From positions 434,001 to 498,000 of the forward strand of contig NZ_VIVL01000002.1 in NCBI RefSeq assembly GCF_007828835.1: a DNA stretch of 64,000 nt. Direction: 5' to 3'. The translations under genes were made by a program, and so were the position numbers. Shown here in pieces: positions 36,765 through 45,432 of the stretch (its first letter is position 1; each line of letters begins with the position of its first letter). This DNA is from Variovorax beijingensis. Lineage in GTDB: Bacteria > Pseudomonadota > Gammaproteobacteria > Burkholderiales > Burkholderiaceae_C. The notes under the pieces are model-generated. The model worked only from the letters and a program-made list of their open reading frames with translations. It did not search any database and had not been told where the DNA came from.

Positions 36765-37951
36765 GGCCTTCGTTCTCCGGCCTTGCGCCGGCCATTGGCG
36801 CTGCGCGCTTCGCGCCGTTCGCGCGCCTGGCTTTGCCGATGCATCCGCAGGAAGGCGAGCAGCCGCTGTTCGGCGGCGTGGAGCCCGCGCGTCTTGCGCG
36901 CCGCGGTGCGGGCCGACATCCTTCGCAGCAGCTCGGCCGCGGGGTCTTCCTCGTCGCCCGCGAGCGCGCTGCCCAGCGCGAGCACGGCCGGGTGCACGTA
37001 GGCCTTCTTGCAGACGGCGGGCGTGTTGCCCAGCTGCTTCGCCACGGCGGCCAGTATTTCCTTGGCGCTGTAGCGCGTGCCGTCGGCGGCCGTGCGGCCC
37101 GGCTCGCAGGCCAGCCGCGTGAGCTCCAGCGCCTGCACCGTGCCGTGCCAGGTGCGGAAGTCCTTCGCGGTGAAGCGTTCGCCCGGCGAGGCCTCGGCAA
37201 GGTAGTCGTTCACATCGGTGGACGACACGCTGCGCAGTTCGCCGTCTTCCTCCTGGTACTGGAACAGCGCCTGGCCGGGCAGCTGCTGGCATTGCCGCAC
37301 CACCTTGGCCACGCGCGGATCGTCGAGCCGGGCTTCGTGCATCACGCCGCTCTTGCCCCTGAAGCGCAGCCGCAGCGCCGCACCCTGCACGGCCGCATGC
37401 CGGTTGCGCAGCGTGGTGAGCCCGTAGGAGCCGTTGCTGTTCGCGTATTCCTCGTTGCCCACGCGCAGCAGCGTGGTGTCGAGCAGCCGCACCAGGGCCG
37501 CCAGCACCTGCTGGCGCCCGGGCGCCTTGGCCGTTGCCGCGCCTTCCTGCAGGTCGCGCGCGACGCGGGCGCGGATGCGCGGCAGCGCGAGCCCGAAGGC
37601 CTCGAGGCGCTCGAACTTGGTCTCGTCCTTGAAAAGCCGCCAGTCGGGGTGGTAGCGGTACTGCTTGCGTCCGCGCGCATCGATGCCGGTGGCCTGGAGA
37701 TGGCCGTTGGGCAGCGGGCAGATCCACACCTGCGTGTAGGCCGGCGGAATCGCCAGCATGCGGATGCGCGAGAGCTCTTCCGCATCGCGCACCCAGCGTC
37801 CTTCGGCATCGCGGTAGCGGAAATGCTCGCCGTGCTTCAGGCGCCGGATGCCCGGCATGTCGGGGTTCACGTAGACCAGGCCATTGGCCATGGGCGCGGC
37901 CGTCGGCGAGGGTCTGGAGGGCGGAGCGGTCGATCTGGAGCGTGCCGGCAT
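36710..37951 (-). CDS. DNA topoisomerase IB (bacterial/poxvirus type)
   Basis: Relaxes supercoils through a 3'-phosphotyrosine intermediate. The catalytic set is recognisable: Arg in LLRVGNEEYANSNGSYGL, Lys in RFRGKSGVMHEARL, Arg and His in AKDFRTWHGTVQAL, and the nucleophilic Tyr in CKKAYVHPAVL. The N-terminal binding domain begins at GLVYVNPDMPGIRRLKHGE. The start is uncertain: 37951 gives 413 aa and 37892 gives a protein starting right at the core; neither has a Shine-Dalgarno. The C-terminal 50 residues are Arg-rich and the 3' end overlaps the kinase-like gene. Confidence 0.85.
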   Translation of the reverse strand: MPARSRSTAPPSRPSPTAAPMANGLVYVNPDMPGIRRLKHGEHFRYRDAEGRWVRDAEELSRIRMLAIPPAYTQVWICPLPNGHLQATGIDARGRKQYRYHPDWRLFKDETKFERLEAFGLALPRIRARVARDLQEGAATAKAPGRQQVLAALVRLLDTTLLRVGNEEYANSNGSYGLTTLRNRHAAVQGAALRLRFRGKSGVMHEARLDDPRVAKVVRQCQQLPGQALFQYQEEDGELRSVSSTDVNDYLAEASPGERFTAKDFRTWHGTVQALELTRLACEPGRTAADGTRYSAKEILAAVAKQLGNTPAVCKKAYVHPAVLALGSALAGDEEDPAAELLRRMSARTAARKTRGLHAAEQRLLAFLRMHRQSQARERREARSANGRRKAGERRPQPGASGKRTLSRSSATV

Positions 37952-38073
37952 GGGGTTTGCGTGGTGACGGTACCCCGCGCTTGTGCCTGCACCGACAATC
38001 GCCGCCTGTAGGACGCCGCAATCGCCGCTGGTGCGATGGAGGCGCGTTGTTCTTTTCCTGGAGTCCCAAAGAA

Positions 38074-39138
38074 ATGATGTTTTTCCATCGGCCGTTCCCG
38101 TCTTCCTGCGCGCGCTGGCTCTCGGCTTGCGGCGCGGCGCTGCTCGTCGCGGCTTGTGCGTCGCCAACTTCGCCGGTGCCGGTTGCGCGCGCAGCGGCCG
38201 CCACTGCCGCGCCCATCAAGGTGAAGGTCTTCGTCGCGGCCATGTTCGAGATCGGCCAGAACACCGGCGACCGGGCCGGCGAGTTCCAGCACTGGTACGA
38301 GCGCTACTGGAAGGGCGCCGCGCCGCTGGCGGTGCCCGGCGCATTGCAGCCGGTGTACTGCAATGCCGACGGCGTGTGCGGCGCAGTGCTCGGCATGGGC
38401 AAGGTCAACTCCTCGTCGTCGATGCAGGCCATCCTGCTGAACCCGCAGTTCGATTTCTCGCAGGCCTACTACGTGATTTCCGGCGTGGCCGGCACGCCCC
38501 CGGCGCGCGGCACCATCGGCGAGGTGAGCTGGGCCACCTGGCTCGTGGACTACGACCTCGGCCACCGCTGGGCGCCGGAGGAGAACAAGCCCGGCGAACC
38601 CACCTTCATGCCGCGCAAGGGCTACGAGGAATACCGCCGCTTCAAGCTCAACCCCGACCTCGTGGGCTGGGCCATGAAGCTCTCGGCCGACACGCCGCTG
38701 AAGGATTCGGACAGCGCGCGCAAGTACCGCCTGCGCTACCCCGATGCGGCGGCGCGGCGCGCGCCCTTCGTGGGCACCGGCACCCACATGACCGGCGACA
38801 CCTTCTTCCATGGACCCGGCATGTCGAAGCAGGCGCAGTACATCGCCAGGCTCTACGGTGCCGACGACTACGTGATCACCGAAATGGAAGCCGCCGCCGT
38901 CACGCTCGTGATCAAGCGCACCCACGGCACCGACCGCGTGATGAGCCTGCGCGGCGCCGTCAACTTCGACCAGGGCAACCCGAAGGAAAGCACGCTGCAG
39001 CACCTGGACCCGGCCCCGGGCGAGACGGCGGGCGGCTTTGCCGAGACGGTGGAGAACATCGCGCTGGTGGGCACGCGCGTGGTGGACCACATCGTGGCCC
39101 ACTGGCCGCAGTGGCAGGCCGGCGTGCCGAAGCCCTGA
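38074..39138 (+). CDS. NUP-family purine nucleoside permease-like lipoprotein
   Basis: A 354-residue protein of the NUP family (PF06516), related to fungal nucleoside transporters but lacking membrane helices, so it is more likely a nucleoside phosphorylase-type periplasmic enzyme. The signal peptide ends in a lipobox LLVAAC. Family segments are KVFVAAMFEIGQNTGDRAGE, CGAVLGMGKVNSSSSMQAI and GDTFFHGPGMSKQAQYIARL. GGAG lies about ten bases before ATG 38074 (a second ATG follows at once). It diverges from the topoisomerase gene. Confidence 0.8.
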   Translation: MMFFHRPFPSSCARWLSACGAALLVAACASPTSPVPVARAAAATAAPIKVKVFVAAMFEIGQNTGDRAGEFQHWYERYWKGAAPLAVPGALQPVYCNADGVCGAVLGMGKVNSSSSMQAILLNPQFDFSQAYYVISGVAGTPPARGTIGEVSWATWLVDYDLGHRWAPEENKPGEPTFMPRKGYEEYRRFKLNPDLVGWAMKLSADTPLKDSDSARKYRLRYPDAAARRAPFVGTGTHMTGDTFFHGPGMSKQAQYIARLYGADDYVITEMEAAAVTLVIKRTHGTDRVMSLRGAVNFDQGNPKESTLQHLDPAPGETAGGFAETVENIALVGTRVVDHIVAHWPQWQAGVPKP

Positions 39139-39144
39139 GCAGGT

Positions 39145-39825
39145 TCAGGGCCGCACCGGCTGCAGGTGCCAGGTCACGTTGAAATCGAAAGGAGTCCAGC
39201 GGCTCACCGTGACGCCCGCTTGCCGCAGGCCGCGGCCGGTCCAGGTGTTGCAGGTTTCGAACAGGTGGTAGCCGCCTTCGGCCTCGTAGAAGGCATCGTC
39301 GTTGCCGTAGTGGGCACCGGCAACGGGTGTTGCGCGGCCTGAAGGCAGGGTCGCGCGCACGTAGCCTGCGAGCTGCGCGTACTGCGCCTGCGAGAGCGGC
39401 AGGTGGAAGGCGTTCTTGCGCAACGAGGCGCGGCGGAGGTAGGTCACATGCAGCAGCGCGCGGTTGCCGCCGAGCAGGGCACCGAAGGCGCGCGAGGCCG
39501 TGAGGTCGGCCCAGGTGGGCGTGTGCAGGTAGAACTCGCGGTCGCCCCAGCCGATGGCGATGAACTCGGCATCGGGCGGCACGGCCCTGAAGTGCGCGAA
39601 CGGAAAGAGCTGCGGCCAGTCGATGGTGGCCGAACGGATCGGGAACACCAGGTCGGTGTGGATGCCGTTGCTCAGCACCCAGGCCTGGACGGCGGGCGGC
39701 TGCGCAGGCGTTTGTGCATTGGCCGGCCAGAGCATCAGCGCGCAGGCCGCGCCCACATACAGTCCCACGGCCAGCGTGAACCCCAGCAGCGTGAATGCGA
39801 TGCGCCGGAGCCAGCGTCTGATCAC
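39145..39825 (-). CDS. DUF2459 (TIGR02117-like) membrane-anchored protein
   Basis: A 226-residue protein with one N-terminal membrane segment (IAFTLLGFTLAVGLYVGAACALML) and a soluble periplasmic part. Conserved stretches of the family are VLSNGIHTDLVFP, IGWGDREFYLHTPTWADL and FETCNTWTGRGLRQAGV; the Cys-Asn pair may be catalytic, since the family has been likened to NlpC-type peptidases. The start is GTG at 39825, 13 nt after dinB ends, so the two genes are likely co-transcribed. Function is unknown. Confidence 0.75.
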   Translation of the reverse strand: MIRRWLRRIAFTLLGFTLAVGLYVGAACALMLWPANAQTPAQPPAVQAWVLSNGIHTDLVFPIRSATIDWPQLFPFAHFRAVPPDAEFIAIGWGDREFYLHTPTWADLTASRAFGALLGGNRALLHVTYLRRASLRKNAFHLPLSQAQYAQLAGYVRATLPSGRATPVAGAHYGNDDAFYEAEGGYHLFETCNTWTGRGLRQAGVTVSRWTPFDFNVTWHLQPVRP

Positions 39826-39838
39826 GGCGCCGGGCGTT

Positions 39839-41089
39839 TCAGAAGAGCGATGCGGTGGCCGAGGCCGCATCCGCGGAGGCGCGCGCGGCCGTGCTGCCCG
39901 CGGCCGCTGCCATGGCCTCGGGGCTGCCCGCCTTGGCAAGCGCGCCCACGCGCACGCCCAGCAGGCGCAGCGGCCGCTCCAGCGGCACGCGCTTCAGGCA
40001 CAGCCCGCCGATCTGGCGGATGGTCTTGCCGTCGGCGGTGTGGCGCTCGATGGTCTGGTCGCGCGTGGCGATCTTGAAGTCGTCGTAGCGCAGCTTGATG
40101 CCGATGGTCTTGCCCACGTAGCCCTTGCGCTGCAGGTCTTCGGCCACCTTCTCGCACAGGTGGGTGAAGATCGCGCCCAGCTCGGCGCGGTCGCGCACCG
40201 CATGCAGGTCGCGGTCGAAGGTGGTCTCGCGGCTCATCGACACGGGCTCGCTCTCGGTCACCACCGGCCGGTTGTCGCGGCCCCAGGCCACCTCGTGCAT
40301 CCACGCGCCCGTGGACTTGCCGAAGTTCTGGATGAGCCAGTCGCGCTCGCGCGCCGCGAGCTGGCCCACCGTCTCGATGCCGAAGCGCTTGAGCTTCTCG
40401 TCGGCCTTGGGCCCGATGCCGTTCACCTTGCGGCAGGGCAGCGGCCAGATGCGCGTCTGCAGGTCGTCTTCGTAGACCACCGAGATGCCGTTGGGCTTGT
40501 TGAACTCGCTCGCCATCTTGGCGATGAGCTTGTTGGGCGCCACGCCGATCGAGCAGGTCAGTCCGGTGGCGTCGAAGATGGCCTTCTGGATGAGCCGCGC
40601 AAGCACGCGCCCGCCATCGCGCTGGCCGCCCGGCACGTCGGTGAAGTCGATGTAGACCTCGTCCACGCCGCGGTCTTCCATCAGCGGCGCGATCTCCCGG
40701 ATGACCTGCTTGAAGGTGCGCGAGTACTTGCGGATCTCGTCGAAGTCCACCGGCAGGATGATGGCCTGCGGACACAGCTTGGCGGCCTTCATGAGTCCCA
40801 TGGCCGAACCCACGCCGAACTGCCGCGCCGGGTAGGTGGCGGTGGTGATCACGCCGCGGCCCGCGTAGTCCTTCAGCCGCGGAAAGGCCGCGATCGGAAT
40901 GTCGGCCAGCGTGCCGCCCTCGGGCACGTGGCGGATCGCCTCATCGACGCTGCGCCGTCCGCCGCCGATCACCACCGGCAGGCCCTTGAGCTGCGGATAG
41001 CGCAACAGCTCGACCGACGCGTAGAAGGCGTCCATGTCGAGGTGGGCGATGCGGCGGATCGGGGATGCTGGAACGGTCGGGGAGCTCAC
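39839..41089 (-). CDS. dinB: DNA polymerase IV
   Basis: Y-family translesion polymerase, 416 aa. The catalytic acidic residues lie in HLDMDAFYASVE and the DE pair in RGVDEVYIDFTD. The fingers, thumb (NGIGPKADEKLKRFGI) and little-finger (GKTIGIKLRYDDFKIATRDQ) segments follow. An Ala/Ser-rich tail ends ASLF, which may be a shortened beta-clamp binding motif. I saw no clear LexA box upstream of 41089. The DUF2459 gene follows at once. Confidence 0.94.
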   Translation of the reverse strand: MSSPTVPASPIRRIAHLDMDAFYASVELLRYPQLKGLPVVIGGGRRSVDEAIRHVPEGGTLADIPIAAFPRLKDYAGRGVITTATYPARQFGVGSAMGLMKAAKLCPQAIILPVDFDEIRKYSRTFKQVIREIAPLMEDRGVDEVYIDFTDVPGGQRDGGRVLARLIQKAIFDATGLTCSIGVAPNKLIAKMASEFNKPNGISVVYEDDLQTRIWPLPCRKVNGIGPKADEKLKRFGIETVGQLAARERDWLIQNFGKSTGAWMHEVAWGRDNRPVVTESEPVSMSRETTFDRDLHAVRDRAELGAIFTHLCEKVAEDLQRKGYVGKTIGIKLRYDDFKIATRDQTIERHTADGKTIRQIGGLCLKRVPLERPLRLLGVRVGALAKAGSPEAMAAAAGSTAARASADAASATASLF

Positions 41090-41208
41090 GGCATGGATTG
41101 TCTCGCGGCCGGCCCGTGTCTGCCGCGCGGCGCACGCATGCCAGAATGCGCCGACTGCGGTTTTTGACCGTCCGATGACTCAAGGCATGGGAAGGAAGGG
41201 GATCTGGC

Positions 41209-42048
41209 ATGGATGACGAAGTCGAAGGCATGACCATTGCGCTGACGCCGGTGCAGATGGCGGCGGTGCTGGACGGGCAGGACGTGCCCGAATCCGCGAG
41301 CCTGAGCAACCGGCTCTGGGGCACGGTGGGGCTGGTGGGCGGCGTCGTGGAACTGGTCGGCGCCGGCGTGCTTTGCATTGCGCCCGAGCCGACCATGGTG
41401 ACCAAGGCCGGCTGCGTGGTGCTGGGCGTGCACGGCTTCGACACCCTGGCGACCTCGGGCCGCCAGGTCTGGACCGGCACCCCGCAGCGTACGGCGACCT
41501 CCGTCACCGCCAGCTCGGCGGCCGAGGCGCTGGGCGCTTCGCGCGAAACGGCCGATGGCATCGGGCTTGCGGTGGACGTGGCAGTGCCGCTGGTCGTGGC
41601 TTCGGGGCTGGGAGCCGCACGCATCGTCGCCGTGATGCGCGGCGGCCGTATCCGGCTGGTGGAGCACGAGGCTGCAGCGGGATCGAGGCTGGGCGGCCAC
41701 ACCATGGCGCGCCACGTCGGGCAGACCGATGCCCAGCTGCTGGCCAGGGTGCGGACCGCCACCCGGCCGGGCCCCCGGGCGGTGTCCACCTTTGCCGACC
41801 TGGCCACCGCGGAACGCGCGATCACCGAGACGCTGCGTGCCAACGCCGCCGCGGTGCGCGCATGGTCGCGCGGCGCGGCCGCGGGCAGCAAGTCGCCGGA
41901 GCTGGAGCACGTGCTGGGCTACGTGGTGGGGCGGGGCGTGCAGTTCGGCAGCACGGCCGTCAATGACCTCTCCGGCGTGCGGATCATCCTCAAGATGGAA
42001 AGCTACAACGGCAAGCCGTTCTACATCCTCACGGCCTATCCGATCTGA
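41209..42048 (+). CDS. RNase-A-like (CdiA-CT type) toxin-domain protein
   Basis: A 279-residue protein with no signal peptide. Residues 37-145 hold hydrophobic, Gly/Ala/Val-rich segments like pre-toxin regions. The last 120 residues match the bacterial RNase A-like toxin domain of CDI systems (PF18431): GGHTMARHVGQTDAQLLARV, STFADLATAERAI and FYILTAYP. His169 and Arg180 are 11 apart and Thr275 and Tyr277 two apart, the same spacing I recall for His175/Arg186 and Thr276/Tyr278 of the Yersinia toxin. A GAAGGAAGG lies before the ATG. No T6SS, CdiB or Rhs gene is nearby. Confidence 0.75.
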   Translation: MDDEVEGMTIALTPVQMAAVLDGQDVPESASLSNRLWGTVGLVGGVVELVGAGVLCIAPEPTMVTKAGCVVLGVHGFDTLATSGRQVWTGTPQRTATSVTASSAAEALGASRETADGIGLAVDVAVPLVVASGLGAARIVAVMRGGRIRLVEHEAAAGSRLGGHTMARHVGQTDAQLLARVRTATRPGPRAVSTFADLATAERAITETLRANAAAVRAWSRGAAAGSKSPELEHVLGYVVGRGVQFGSTAVNDLSGVRIILKMESYNGKPFYILTAYPI

Positions 42049-42069
42049 GCCGTGCGGCGCCTCGGGCGC

Positions 42070-42690
42070 CTACAGGAAGGAAGGGGCCTCGCCCGTGGTC
42101 CACACGTCGGCACCGAGCTCCTCGGCAAGGCGGGCCAGGAGTTTCGAGGTGCGCTCGCGCAGCGGGGCAATGCGGGCCTGCAGGCCGGCCCGGGGCAGCG
42201 CAACGGCCAGGCCGAGCTCATCGGAATCGGGGTCGCTCTCGCGGATGTAGAGCGTGCCGTTGCGGGCCCAGGCTTCCACCGCCCAACCCTGGTCCTGATC
42301 GTCGTAGACCATGCCCTGGTCGTCTCCGGCTACGGCGGCGAGGAAGTGGTCCATGGTGGCGAAGGTGTCGTACCAGGGAAAGGACAGATGCACGTCCGCG
42401 TCCTCGTTGTCGAGCCGCAGGTCCAGCCAGAAGTACTGGCGCACCTGGTGGAGTTTCAGCCCCTGCTGCCGGGCCAGCGCGGCCACGCGGCCGTAGTACG
42501 CTGCAAGCTCCGGCTCGTGCCCGATGGCCTCCAGGGTGCACACCCGCAGGCGCTCGGCACGCGGGAATGCCGGCAGCGCGAGCGGCTCGGCCGGCCGGTC
42601 CCGCACAGGCTGGAACTCGTCCCACAAGTGAAACGCGATCTCGGGCTCCAGCGAGTTGATCGGCTTGGCGTCTGCGAACCAGGGTTCCAC
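42070..42690 (-). CDS. Hypothetical acidic protein, candidate immunity partner
   Basis: A 206-residue soluble protein convergent with the toxin-like gene, 21 nt between the stops. It is acidic in its middle (LDLRLDNEDADVHLSF, VYDDQDQGWAVEAW, RESDPDSDELG) and has many Trp and Tyr, as immunity proteins often do. I recognise no family. The start is GTG with AGAGGAG upstream. Immunity genes usually follow the toxin on the same strand, so the convergent orientation counts against the idea. Confidence 0.6.
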   Translation of the reverse strand: MEPWFADAKPINSLEPEIAFHLWDEFQPVRDRPAEPLALPAFPRAERLRVCTLEAIGHEPELAAYYGRVAALARQQGLKLHQVRQYFWLDLRLDNEDADVHLSFPWYDTFATMDHFLAAVAGDDQGMVYDDQDQGWAVEAWARNGTLYIRESDPDSDELGLAVALPRAGLQARIAPLRERTSKLLARLAEELGADVWTTGEAPSFL

Positions 42691-42815
42691 TTGCGCGCTC
42701 CTCTGAATGGTCGAGCGATCGATATTAGCCCGGGTCGAGGCGCGGCATGGCTGAACCGACTCGCCCGCGGTGACAAGGCTTGCCTGTTGCGCCCGCTGGG
42801 GCCATCATCCGCGCC

Positions 42816-43379
42816 ATGCAAACCGTCGCTTCCATCCTGTGGCGCAGGCTCGATGCACCGGGCCATGACGCCTGTCGTCTCGAGCGCAACGCCACCGCTT
42901 GGCAGCTCGACGGCGCCGCCGTGTTCCGCCTCGAGGACGGCCGCATCGGCCAGCTGCATTACCGCGTGCGCTGCGACCTGCACTGGCACGCGCAGTGGGG
43001 CACGGTGCGCGGCTGGCTCGGCGGCAGCGCCATCGACCTGGCCATTGCCCGCGATGCGCGCGGAAACTGGAAGCTCAACGACGAGGCCGTGCCCGACCTG
43101 TCGCATTGCACCGATCTCGACCTGGGCTTCACGCCCGCCACCAACCTGCTGCAGTTGCGCCGGCTCAACCTGGCAAAGGGCGAGGGCGCCGACGCGCCGG
43201 CCGCCTGGGTCGACCTGGACGGCGGCGGCGTGCTCAGCGAGCTGATGCAGCGCTACGAGCGCACCGCGGACGACGCCTACGCCTACGAGGCCAAGCGTTT
43301 CGACTACGCGGCGACCCTGCGCGTCGCGCAGGACGGCTTCGTGCGCGACTATCCCGGCCTCTGGAGCGCCGAAGCCTAG
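42816..43379 (+). CDS. Putative glycolipid-binding domain protein (PF06475/DUF1089)
   Basis: A 187-residue cytoplasmic protein. The pattern GHDACRLERNATAWQLDGAA, DLHWHAQWGTVRGW and CTDLDLGFTPATNLLQLRRL fits the putative glycolipid-binding family related to Pseudomonas PA1994. The family function is inferred only from structure. It diverges from the possible immunity gene and stands apart from the downstream Bug gene, with which it converges by 11 nt. Confidence 0.75.
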   Translation: MQTVASILWRRLDAPGHDACRLERNATAWQLDGAAVFRLEDGRIGQLHYRVRCDLHWHAQWGTVRGWLGGSAIDLAIARDARGNWKLNDEAVPDLSHCTDLDLGFTPATNLLQLRRLNLAKGEGADAPAAWVDLDGGGVLSELMQRYERTADDAYAYEAKRFDYAATLRVAQDGFVRDYPGLWSAEA

Positions 43380-43390
43380 GCAAGGGCCGG

Positions 43391-44395
43391 TCAGTCGAAT
43401 TGCGAGCGGTCCCCGGCCACCAGTTCGCGGTTGCGCCGCCGGTCGATGGCAATCTCGCGCGCGAAGTCTTCGCTGGGGCCGCCGGCCGGAATGTTGTGCG
43501 CGTCGCGCAGCCGGCTGTGCAGAGGCTCCGCGCGCAGCAGGCGGTTGATTTCCGCATTGAGGCGCTGCACCACGGCGACGGGCGTACGTGCCGGCGCGAA
43601 GATGCCGAACAGCGAATCGCGGTTGGCCTTCTCGAAGCCCAGCTCCGCAAGCGTGGGCACGGACGGCAGCGCCTCGATGCGCGCCGGCGCGCCCACGGCC
43701 AGCGCGCGCAGGCGGCCGCTTTCGATGTATTGCAGCTGCTGCGCCGCGACGTTGGTCGACAGCAGCTCGAACTGACCGCTGAGTGCGTCGTTGAGCTGCG
43801 GCCCGCCGCCCTGATACGGGATGTGCGTGATGTCGGTGCGGCTTTGCATGCGCACCTGCGCCAGCACCATGTGCCCGATGGTGGCCACGCCCGAGCTGGC
43901 CCAGCGCAGCGCGCCCGGCCGGCTGCGCGCCATGGCGACCAGGTCGGCGAAGCTGCGGCCCGCGAAGGCCGGCGTGCCGACCACCAGCACCGGCGTTCGC
44001 ATGACGCTGGCCACGGGTGCGAAAGCGCGCAGCGGGTCGTAGGCCACGCGCGCGAGCAGCGGCTGCAGCGTGAGCGGGCTGATGGCCGAGAAGGCGAGCG
44101 TGCAGCCGTCGGGCGCGGCCCGCGCGAGCACGTCCATGCCGACGCTGCCGCCGGCGCCGGCGCGGTTCTCGACCAGCACCGGCACGCCCAGCGCCTGCGC
44201 GAGCGGTTCGGCCAGCGCGCGCGCCATGCCGTCGCTCACGCCGCCGGGCGGATACACCACGATCAGCCGCACCGGCCGCTGCGGCCAGGGCGGCGCGGCG
44301 GCGTGCAGCAGGCGCGGCATCGCGCACGAGGCCGCGAGCAGCGCGCCCATGCGGCGCACGAAGCGGCGGCGCTGCAACGGCATGCGCGTGCTCAT
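43391..44395 (-). CDS. Bug/TctC-family solute receptor
   Basis: Periplasmic receptor of 334 aa. The N-terminus has Arg-rich residues (RRRFVRRMGALLAASCAM) and a signal peptide ending LLHA. Family motifs are VRLIVVYPPGGVSDGMAR, VLVENRAGAGGSVGMD and AAPDGCTLAFSA. Its start overlaps the end of the upstream LysR gene by 4 nt (ATGA), so the regulator and receptor are translated together, an arrangement that suggests they share an effector or substrate. Confidence 0.91.
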   Translation of the reverse strand: MSTRMPLQRRRFVRRMGALLAASCAMPRLLHAAAPPWPQRPVRLIVVYPPGGVSDGMARALAEPLAQALGVPVLVENRAGAGGSVGMDVLARAAPDGCTLAFSAISPLTLQPLLARVAYDPLRAFAPVASVMRTPVLVVGTPAFAGRSFADLVAMARSRPGALRWASSGVATIGHMVLAQVRMQSRTDITHIPYQGGGPQLNDALSGQFELLSTNVAAQQLQYIESGRLRALAVGAPARIEALPSVPTLAELGFEKANRDSLFGIFAPARTPVAVVQRLNAEINRLLRAEPLHSRLRDAHNIPAGGPSEDFAREIAIDRRRNRELVAGDRSQFD

Positions 44396-45312
44396 GAGCG
44401 CGGGTGCTCGCCCGCGAGCCGGCGCAGCAGCGCCGCAAAGTGCTGCGCGGGCAGGTTGTCTTCCTCGGCGCGCAGCACCAGCGTGAGCGGCGCGTCGAGC
44501 TGCCCGCCGTCGGCGAGCCGCGCATAGGCGATGGCATGCGCATGCACGCCGCCCATCGAGGCCGGCACCACCGAGAGGCCGACCCCCGCCGCCACGAGGT
44601 TCAGGTTGGTCATCATGCGATCGACTTCAGCCACCACGCGCGGGCGCAGGCCCTTGGCGTGGCACAGCGCGAGCAGCTCGGCATAGAGGCCGGGCGCGCC
44701 GGGGCGCCGCACCAGGATGATGCCTTCCTCGCACAGCCTGGCGAGCGGCAGCGCGCGCGAGGCCTTGCTGCGCGCGAGGGCAAGCCGATGGTCGATGGGC
44801 ATGGCCACCAGCACCGGCTCGCGCAGCAGCGTTTCGAACACCAGGCCTTCAGGCCGCGCCACCGGCACGCGCAGCAGGCCGCAGTGCAGGCGGCCGGCGG
44901 CCAGCGCCTCGGTGAGCTCGGCGGCGTTGTCCTCGCGCAGCTGCAGCTCCACGTCCGGATGCGCGCGGCGGAAGGCGCGCAGGGCCTCGGGCATGAAGCG
45001 GTGCGCCGCGGCCGAGCTCGTGAAGCCCACCGCCAGCGTGCCGGCCTGCCCCTTGGCCACGCGCGCCATGCGCTGCTTCATGGCTTCCATGTCCTGCAGC
45101 ATGCGCAGCGCCTCGGCCTGGAACAGCCGCCCCGCATCGGTGAGCGCCACGCCGCGCGGATGGCGCCTGAACAGCAGCACGCCGAGCTCGCGCTCCAGCG
45201 CCTTGATCTGCAGGCTCAGCGGCGGCTGCTGGATGCCCAGCTGCTCGGCGGCGCGCGTCATGTGGCCGGTGCCGGCCACGGCCGTGAAGTAGCGCAGCGC
45301 TCGGATGTCCAT
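44392..45312 (-). CDS. LysR-family regulator (BenM/CatR-like)
   Basis: A 306-residue regulator with the N-terminus MDIRALRYFTAVAGTGHMTR and helix-turn-helix AAEQLGIQQPPLSLQIKALE typical of the BenM/CatM-type aromatic-compound regulators. It is divergent from the tannase-like gene with 120 nt between, the usual LysR arrangement, and overlaps the Bug gene behind it. The start at 45312 drops a 35-residue extension with no Shine-Dalgarno. It probably controls both directions in response to an aromatic product. Confidence 0.9.
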   Translation of the reverse strand: MDIRALRYFTAVAGTGHMTRAAEQLGIQQPPLSLQIKALERELGVLLFRRHPRGVALTDAGRLFQAEALRMLQDMEAMKQRMARVAKGQAGTLAVGFTSSAAAHRFMPEALRAFRRAHPDVELQLREDNAAELTEALAAGRLHCGLLRVPVARPEGLVFETLLREPVLVAMPIDHRLALARSKASRALPLARLCEEGIILVRRPGAPGLYAELLALCHAKGLRPRVVAEVDRMMTNLNLVAAGVGLSVVPASMGGVHAHAIAYARLADGGQLDAPLTLVLRAEEDNLPAQHFAALLRRLAGEHPRS

Positions 45313-45348
45313 ATGTTTTTTGTATTGAAAGTGCCTTGTTATTTTATT

Positions 45349-45361
45349 TGACCCCAGGTCA
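45349..45361. promoter_or_regulatory. Candidate operator in the LysR/tannase intergenic region
   Basis: TGACC-CCA-GGTCA is a 13-nt palindrome lying next to an AT-rich stretch (45311-45350) between the divergent LysR and tannase-like genes. It is a candidate regulator-binding site. The LysR T-N11-A pattern is not exact here. Confidence 0.35.
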
Positions 45362-45432
45362 CCCGTGCACCTATCGTCCGGCCGCCTGTTCAAAAAAGCG
45401 GTCCTCCGAGGCCGCATGCCGGAGACAAGTCC

